Positions 57,906-64,000 of a DNA stretch of 64,000 bases are shown here, one piece after another (position 1 is the stretch's first letter; each line of letters begins with the position of its first letter). The position numbers and the translations under genes were made by a program. Source of the stretch: Leptoclinus maculatus (Eukaryota; Chordata; Actinopteri; Perciformes; Stichaeidae); assembly GCA_032191485.1 (NCBI GenBank), contig JAVDOI010000013.1, positions 1,704,559-1,768,558 on the forward strand, in the 5' to 3' direction. The notes beneath the pieces were generated by a model, which searched no databases, was not told the DNA's origin, and saw only the letters and a program-made list of their open reading frames with translations.

Positions 57906-58230
57906 TCCTCCCACAGCCCATGCCGTGTGGCTGATTTACAAGTTATGGCCTTTTTCTCCTTCATCCCACTGTCATTGAAAGAAGATTAGATGGGGCAGAT
58001 TACTTTAGACATCAAACATCACACGGTCGATCCGTCATAGCAGTCGCTTTCGGCGCAGCCTCTTACGTGGAGGGCTTTCTGGATGCATTCACAGTATGAA
58101 GAAAAAAAAACACTCTCTGTGCCTTCCTGGCGTCCAGCCTCTTCTTCAGCCTCTAACCTCCCCTGTTTCTCCATCCCACAGTCAACTGATGCCCCCCATC
58201 CCCCTTTCCCTGCCTTTGCCTTTCTTCCCG

Positions 58231-58233
<3 letters not shown>

Positions 58234-58269
<36 letters not shown>
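58234..58269. repeat. TC microsatellite
   Basis: About 18 TC units directly upstream of the CCAAT box. Confidence 0.95.
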
Positions 58270-58272
<3 letters not shown>

Positions 58273-58289
58273 TTTCTTTATCGCTAACT

Positions 58290-58370
58290 TGTGAATGGCA
58301 GCCAATCAGGGGCAGAGTCGCCTCAGCTTCAGCCTCGGTGACATCCACCGCCAGAAGTGATGCACTGCTA
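58290..58370 (+). promoter_or_regulatory. Candidate promoter core with CCAAT box
   Basis: CAGCCAATCAG (58299-58309) is a full NF-Y consensus in the forward direction, followed by the G+C-richer 'ggcagagtcgcctcagctt' and 'cggtgacatccaccgccag' with a CRE-like TGACATC. No TATA box. The placement 470 bp above an in-frame ATG with a donor suggests transcription to the right, starting at about 58350-58560. Start site is not determined. Confidence 0.42.
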
Positions 58371-58560
58371 GAGAAAGAGAGAGGAGGGGGTGGAGAGAGG
58401 GGAGGGGAGGGGGAGAGAGAGAGAGAGAGAGACAGAGGAGATGATAGAAAGAAAGTGGAGAGGAGGAAAGGGAGAGAAGCCAGAGAGTGGGGAGGAGAAA
58501 TGGAGCGAGGGAGGGCAGAGAGAATGAGACAAGCATAGAGAGAGTGAGGGAGGAAAGCAG
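58371..58560. repeat. GA-rich purine tract (190 bp)
   Basis: Almost entirely purines on the plus strand, with a pure GA run at 58413-58432 and GAGG/GGAA variants. It lies between two CT tracts on the same strand (58234-58269 and 58569-58630), so the strand can fold GA against CT, and the tract could form triplex DNA. GA/CT tracts in 5' leaders are common in fish and mammals. Confidence 0.9.
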
Positions 58561-58568
58561 GCAGGAGA

Positions 58569-58591
58569 CTCTCTCTCTCTCTCCCTCTCTC

Positions 58592-58631
<40 letters not shown>

Positions 58632-58645
58632 GCACACACACACAC
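58569..58645. repeat. CT repeat followed by CA repeat
   Basis: About 30 CT units with two CCC interruptions, then seven CA units. Confidence 0.95.
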
Positions 58646-58777
58646 TGCCATACACATTCGCACCAGCTGTGCTGTTGTCAGTCTTGGAATGTAAGCACTG
58701 CCGTGAGGAGTCAGATTCTCCACCGCTAAGCACTGCTAAGGAGTAGGGAACACAGTACAGTGCACTCAGTGACACGG

Positions 58778-58805
58778 ATGGATGCTAAGCTGTGTGAATC
58801 AAAAG
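58778..58805 (+). CDS. Candidate first coding exon, gene unknown
   Basis: ATG at 58778, nine codons (MDAKLCESK) and one further base, ending at a consensus AAAAG|GTAAGG donor (GT at 58806-58807). An in-frame TAA at 58727 closes the upstream frame, supporting this ATG as a start; the next ATG (58782) is in another frame. The start context is only moderate (C at -3, G at +4). The leader lies downstream of the CCAAT box and CT/GA tracts, like a long 5' UTR. No downstream exon could be paired within the remaining 5 kb, so the first intron must be long, as in many transcription-factor and neuronal genes. The peptide is too short to name the gene. Confidence 0.4.
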
Positions 58806-58887
58806 GTAAGGGCTTTTTCTCCTGATTATTGTTTAGGGATACATTTATATTTTGTCCGCCTCGGGACTCCAGAGGATGATCTGCGGG

Positions 58888-58910
58888 TATATATATATAT
58901 ATATATATAT
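58888..58910. repeat. TA microsatellite
   Basis: About 11 units, 82 bp into the proposed first intron. Confidence 0.95.
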
Positions 58911-59476
58911 GCATATTTCTTTTTGCACTGTGACAAAGCCAGACTAACGCAGCAGTGTTGACATCTGACGAAAAGAAGTGTTGCAACTTCAAAGAGGTTG
59001 ATAACGGCTGAATCGAGTGAACCGGGGAATGATTGGATTTGCTGTTCAACACTCTGATCTTGAGATTTGTCTTGAAAATGAACATAAAAAAAAAAAAAAA
59101 CTGTATGTGGTAGTACAACTGTAGATTGTCAATCGTCAGATTTTTGGGAAATTTCAACTTTGAGCTCATTAAAAATGTAAAAATTAGTACAAGTAAGTAT
59201 TTTTTAGCATGTGTTCATTCCCTTTTAATTACATTATAGATGATGACACCTGTCACACAGTGAATAACAAGTGCATATGTAACTTTAGGATTAGCAGTAT
59301 ATTGCTTGTGGTCATTCTGTGCTTTTCTAAAAATCAGCATTAACTTTGTCACCCGATCCAAAGTGCTTCATTCAACTAAGTGGTTCCCGGACTCCATTCT
59401 GTCCATCAGTGGATCTTATTAACATATGTAGATGCATGTACTTATGCACGTACGCAATATATATGAATGTATGTAC

Positions 59477-59479
<3 letters not shown>

Positions 59480-59509
<30 letters not shown>
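59480..59509. repeat. GT microsatellite
   Basis: About 15 units. A second tract at 59556-59588 is separated from it by 46 bp of unique sequence. Confidence 0.95.
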
Positions 59510-59510
<1 letters not shown>

Positions 59511-59552
59511 ATCTGCTCTTGTGTGTGCACCTGTTCAAGTGTCGATGCCAAG

Positions 59553-59555
<3 letters not shown>

Positions 59556-59588
<33 letters not shown>
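59556..59588. repeat. GT microsatellite
   Basis: About 16 units, in the proposed first intron. Confidence 0.95.
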
Positions 59589-59589
<1 letters not shown>

Positions 59590-61599
59590 GATGTAGTCGC
59601 CTGTCTGCTGAGATGCACTGAGGGCGAATCATGCTTGTGATGTGCTCTGGGCAGATTTGATGGAGAGGCGCTGTACCATTCCTATCTCTAAAAACGCATG
59701 GAGGTGTTTATCATGGTGCTGGAGCAGAGCGCGGCGAGAGCAGCCGGCGGTGCTGCTGCTGAGTATGTACATGTGCATATCCTCCGCGGCGCAAACTTAG
59801 TCCACCCCTTTAACTCTTCTTGGCTCCCTCTACAGTAGTCCTCGGGGTGTGCCGCCAGCATTACAACCACCAAAGTGATGTTTTAGGGTGTAGCAGCGTG
59901 CACCGGGTCATCCGTGTAACACCATTACTGTTTAGTGCAAATTAGCCACTAACGCGCTCCCTGAATTATTGTCAGATATGGAGTGACCTTTCGGTGGGGA
60001 AATGAAAAGTGGTGGGAATCTATTCTCCCACACAAGCACAGAGGCTCTCGTGAGCATTCACACAGCTGGTTTTAAAGGATTAAACATGAATATTTATTTA
60101 AAAAATAAATAAATGATTTGCATATTCTTGAGGAAACAGTGAACAAGGATGGGGATTGACAAAACGATGGAATTAATACGGACGTTTGAGTCATTTTAAA
60201 TTCAATTGCAGCATCTTTATATTCTAACGGTATGTGTTTTGCTTTGCTAAACTTTCCTTTACATAGTTGTTGGATATCTAGTGAGACAGATGTTGAGGTT
60301 AATTGGTTATTATTACCTTGTTAAAATGCATACACACAACTAAAGTCCTCCCAATACAAGCAATGCGTTGTTTTTACATAATCGAGTGGATTTCATGTTT
60401 AAAATGTCACTGTCAACAGAAGGACCTCCCTCCCTTTTTTAAAAGTAGCTTTTCGGCAAGGAAGTGTGCACTGTATCACAAAATTGCTTAGAGGATTTCA
60501 AAACATGAGTAAAGCTCGCTGAGGTTTGCCAAAGACTGCAGCCGGCGGAGGCAGACTCGGGAAGGTCTAGGGCTCCACCAAGTGGAGGTTTGAGCGGCTG
60601 CTGCGTCTCGGTACATCAACGCCCCTCATGCCAGATTTACACTCTCGGTCTGCGCTGCTCTGTCAATACCAGAAAGCAATCACTGGAGCTACTCAAACTG
60701 CCAATCACAAAACACTAGTTTCTCGGCACCCGACTCACATGTACGCTTAGTGTTCGCCGCTGCAAAAACATGCCGCATTCAAGCGGCCGTGAATCAGTCA
60801 CCGGACGAACGGTGCAGGTCCAGATGATCCAGACTAATCACGGCACCGGTTTTATGACCTTGCAAACCCTCCTTTGCCCTCTCTCTCTCTCCATCTTTGT
60901 CTTTTCCTCTGTCTGCGTTTATCTATGCTTCTCATACAATATAGTCACCTGTTGACACGCCGATGATCAAAATGGGGTTTGGATGCCAGTAGTTTGGACG
61001 GTGACTGATATTTGCGTATTATATGGTGTTCAAGATGGTTGATGCTTAATGCAGCGCTGCATCTGTGTAATAATGTGTGTGTTGCTAAAGTTATAAGAAA
61101 AAGTCCGCTGACTACTTGCTTCTGGGTTAAAGTGTAATGTTAGGGTGAAGCCATGCAAACAGAGTGGTATGTTATAAATACTGTCTGAGCCAAAGGTTGC
61201 ACCGACATGAGGCACAGATGGTCAGTTTAGGTGTTTGTATTCTCTTGTGTATAGAGGATTATATATTTAGTATGCAAGACCTCTTGAAAAAAAAAAACGG
61301 TTTTCCAAGCAGACTTCTGCTGCACATAATCATCGCCCTACTAAAGTCAGAGAAGCCATAAAAGTGCTTCGTTGCACTGCTCGGTTTAATGTCGGTGGGA
61401 GAGCTTGCGTGTGAAATTTTGGGGATGCGTGTGCATTCAAATTTATACAGACTAATATGCAAGGCTGTGCTTTTCTAGGAAGAATATCCTGATGAACAGC
61501 TAGTTTATATCTGATCAAAGATATTCTTATTCAGCAAAACAAGAATGTATAATTTTGTGGATTACAAAAAAAATGGAGCAGAGCGGAGCTCCTGCCAGA
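59589..61599. other. Unassigned noncoding DNA (proposed intron)
   Basis: No exon could be paired with the candidate first exon. A G+C-balanced part at 60530-60860 includes CpG phrases ('cagccggcggaggcagact') and a CCAAT-like 'actgccaatcac', but frames are short. Confidence 0.35.
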
Positions 61600-62090
61600 A
61601 TACGTCTTAGCCAAGATTAAGAATAACAGCCCTCGACAACACTTTAAAAGCATATTTAACTATTTGGTCCCTTCACATCTCTGGTGTTAATGCCAAGCAA
61701 TATAAGCTGTCTGCTACTTAATCTAATCATAAACAACTTTTTTTAATAAACCTCCACGATTTTAATAGGCTGAATGAGTTGAGATAATTCAGCTCGGGTC
61801 TATAGGATCTGGCATTGATTCAGCATGCTCACTCATCCTTTAATGGAGTGTTTGGAAGAATTCTGAGAAGACACACTGGCCCTAATGCTTAATAGGCACA
61901 CCACATCAAAGATTAATATCCAGAATGCCATTAAAACTCAAGGACAGGCTGGAATGATAATTAGAAAATGCAATCACAAGCATCAGACTAGATTAATTGC
62001 AAGGCGGCGTTTCCTGATTTTCGGGAACGCACTTGTCACACTCACGCCACATTATAGACGTGCACGGGGAAAATAACATAAGAAATGTAG
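61600..62090. promoter_or_regulatory. Possible conserved noncoding element
   Basis: Repeat-free and dense in homeodomain-like sites: 'gctacttaatctaatcata', 'cacgattttaataggctga', 'atcaaagattaatatccag' (TCF-like ATCAAAG), 'tggaatgataattagaaaa' and 'cagactagattaattgcaa'. Resembles an intronic developmental enhancer. A 63-codon frame is incidental. Confidence 0.43.
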
Positions 62091-62820
62091 CACGTATCAA
62101 CACAATCTATATTTCATCTCTTCTAATACTGGAGCGGTACTTTGACAAAGTAAAATGTTAAGACGTTCAAACGTCAGAGAAAAACACAGCGTTGTAATTC
62201 ATATTTACGTTATCTTGTTTAATATGTTCATTATAAATTATATATTGATTATGGGGAATGTTTGGTCAGTTTAACCATGCTGGGACCAAGACATATAACA
62301 TATTTCTGCATGCTTTCCAAATTAAAAACTTTCATCAACTCAGTCAAAACGTATTCGGAATACTTGGAAATCATTGCTGATTATTAAACAGCTTCAACAG
62401 AGTGACACTGTCTGAGTGACTCAGCTCGAGCAAAAATGAGCAACATTTTCGGTTGAGATCTCATTAGCTCACTTATTTGATTTTGTAAAGAATTGCATTC
62501 ATTCATATGCCATCCTTCACTTCCTCCAATGGGACCACAGTACTGCTTTCTTCATCGACAGAAACAGGCCTTGTCCTTGTGAATACTTCCACTGACAATG
62601 CCGTTGTTATTTTAAGAGCTCTGAACAGAAGCGGAGGAATTGTTAAAGTAGCGCGTGCCTCTGCACGGCGTCCTCTGAGGGAACGCGGCCGGGACGCCTG
62701 TCAGGACGACTCTGGAGCTCTGGTGACCCTACTAAACGAGAGGCAAGATTTATTAGGATTAACTTCCAGAAGACCATGAATTATGCATGCACACCCACGT
62801 TACCTATCAGGGGGAGCGCT
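62091..62820. other. Unassigned noncoding DNA
   Basis: Contains a 90-codon plus-strand frame (62507-62779) rich in Ser, Thr and Arg, with no domain or splice context. G+C rises at 62640-62740. Not supported as a gene. Confidence 0.3.
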
Positions 62821-62827
62821 GGTGGGG

Positions 62828-62845
62828 TGGGGGGGGGGGGGGGGG
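62828..62845. repeat. Poly-G run
   Basis: About 17 G after a single T interruption of a longer G-rich tract. Confidence 0.9.
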
Positions 62846-62904
62846 CACAACCTAAGTGAAGTATCAGAAGAAGACAAAAACACATAACACCTCATCACAG
62901 CGTC

Positions 62905-63180
62905 AGATACCAGGTGTTCATTCAGGGTTTATTTCCAGGTTTGTCCTCATAGGAGGAGCCCTTTTGGTTCCTGGTAGAACATTGTATGAAGGTTCCACTT
63001 GGAATCTTTCCAGACGGCTCTATATAACGGCTTGTGTGGGTCTGGCTGTGAACTTGAAGAACTCGTACTTCCAAAAAGGGTTCTTTGACGAGAACCCCTT
63101 AGTCTGACAAAAAATCTCTTTAATCAAATAGTGATCTTGAGAAGAACCCTTCTGGAACCCATATTTCCAATTGTGTATTG
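62905..63180. mobile_element. Interspersed-repeat fragment ('gaaccctt' family)
   Basis: 'cccttttggttcctggtag', 'gaaggttccacttggaatc', 'aaaagggttctttgacgag' and 'gagaagaacccttctggaa' are inverted and direct variants of a 'ggttccttgtagaaccctt' motif that I recall from a fish non-autonomous repeat. The internal inverted motifs suggest a DNA element. Ends are not defined. Confidence 0.5.
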
Positions 63181-63499
63181 GGAGTAATACGGAAAATATG
63201 GAAGTAACTCTCGGTAATGTATGCATGGACAAATTGGAGGTGAAACCTTGGAGAAAAATGGGTCAGGGGGGGGGTGAAAAAAAAGAAAATGAAATAAATA
63301 AATATAGAAAGGCAATCCATCTCTCCACACAGTAGCGGAGGTCGATCCGCAGCACTGTAACTGAATGAGTGTGAAGCAGGACATGAAAATAAAAAGTGAG
63401 TTCCAGTCGAGTGTTTTACAGTGGGAGCCTTCCACTCTTGTCAGAAGCATTCTGCTGTTCAAATACACTCACCGGCTGTGAAGCGCTGTTTGCGAATCA

Positions 63500-63690
63500 T
63501 CGGTAATGCGACTTATAATTAGTGTAGTGCTGCTCACTCTTTTACTACTCAAATACAAGGGAGCCAGGAGACATGCCAGGGAGCTGGAGCTGCAGTTAAT
63601 AAACTTAATTGGACAAATGCAATGTGGTGATTGCAGTCTTTCATTGATACAATTATATTGCAATGTTTTTTTTTTTTATTTCTTTTGGAC
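63500..63690. promoter_or_regulatory. Possible conserved noncoding element
   Basis: 'gcgacttataattagtgta', 'gcagttaataaacttaatt' and 'gatacaattatattgcaat' give several TAATTA-type cores in a repeat-free block, ending in a T run (63667-63677). Confidence 0.35.
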
Positions 63691-63829
63691 ATTAATCACT
63701 TCCTCAGAAGTGTGTCTAATGACTCCTACTGCATTAGTTTTGCATATATGATTATTTTACCTTGATGGATATATGTATATGTTTTAAAATGTTGTTCATG
63801 AACCTGTATTCTTAATTTTTCCGTTTCTG

Positions 63830-63950
63830 ATCCACGACAAATCCAATTAACTGAATTTGGACTTTTAAGCTCTCAGACACTCTCACAATGCACATTTGCT
63901 GATTGCATAATTAGCTGCTGCCACGGTGAAGCACACATTTAAAGACATGT
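63830..63950. promoter_or_regulatory. Possible conserved noncoding element
   Basis: 'acaaatccaattaactgaa' and 'gctgattgcataattagct' contain AATTA cores and a TGCATAATTAG site like combined POU/homeodomain motifs. Cut by nothing in view; it may continue the block at 63500. Confidence 0.35.
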
Positions 63951-64000
63951 TGTTGTGGTCTGCATGCTGCCTCAGTGGTTCTTCTGGTTGTGAAGGTGAT

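Noticed and set aside
58019..58775. Long minus-strand and plus-strand frames over the CT/GA tracts
   Set aside because: They translate Ser/Leu/Arg/Glu-rich simple repeats; open frames are produced by dinucleotide tracts.

Overview
The window looks like vertebrate nuclear DNA, most likely a ray-finned (percomorph-type) fish. It is A+T-rich and gene-poor, has many CA/TG, TA and CT/GA microsatellites and homopolymer runs, and carries fragments that resemble interspersed repeats familiar from percomorph genomes (an RTE-type LINE tail with a GGAT terminus, hAT-type ends, 'gctaagctaac' and 'ggcgctaga' families). There is no operon structure, rRNA, CRISPR or prokaryotic signal. Family names are from memory of such repeats, not from a search.

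No protein could be assigned to a named family. The best gene evidence is (1) a promoter-like block at 58.23-58.81 kb on the + strand: a CCAAT box, a purine/pyrimidine-rich leader, and a short first coding exon (58778-58805) running into a canonical GTAAG donor, with later exons presumably beyond the window; (2) a minus-strand two-exon model at 53.43-52.97 kb that joins in frame across a 68-bp intron and would give a 131-residue single-pass membrane protein; (3) a possible internal exon at 6066-6158 (+) and (4) a possible terminal exon at 48549-48481 (-). All are tentative. Nearly all open reading frames in the window appear to be chance or repeat-derived.

Layout: 0-10 kb, unique DNA with several old interspersed repeats and a perfect 32-bp palindrome; 10.1-10.3 kb, a hAT-like end with a 33-bp tandem repeat; 14.6-15.2 kb, a foldback DNA transposon beside an older repeat; 16.6-17.3 kb, a 25-copy minisatellite whose unit is a small hairpin; 20.8-21.9 kb, LINE-tail fragments; 25.6-28.9 kb, a 3.3-kb CpG-dense 16-bp satellite with nested higher-order repeats that is stop-free in all three minus-strand frames; 33.4-43.5 kb, a stretch rich in homeodomain/POU-like motifs resembling conserved noncoding regulatory DNA; 48.9-49.4 kb, an inverted-repeat element; 50.65-51.66 kb, a complete non-autonomous hAT element with perfect 8-bp target duplications; 56-59.6 kb, regulatory-looking DNA, microsatellites and the candidate promoter; 61.6-64 kb, more noncoding blocks of regulatory appearance.

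The overall picture is the distal and upstream regulatory landscape of a developmental-type gene, with the candidate first exon at 58.8 kb reading toward the right edge. That picture is inference; conservation cannot be judged from one sequence.
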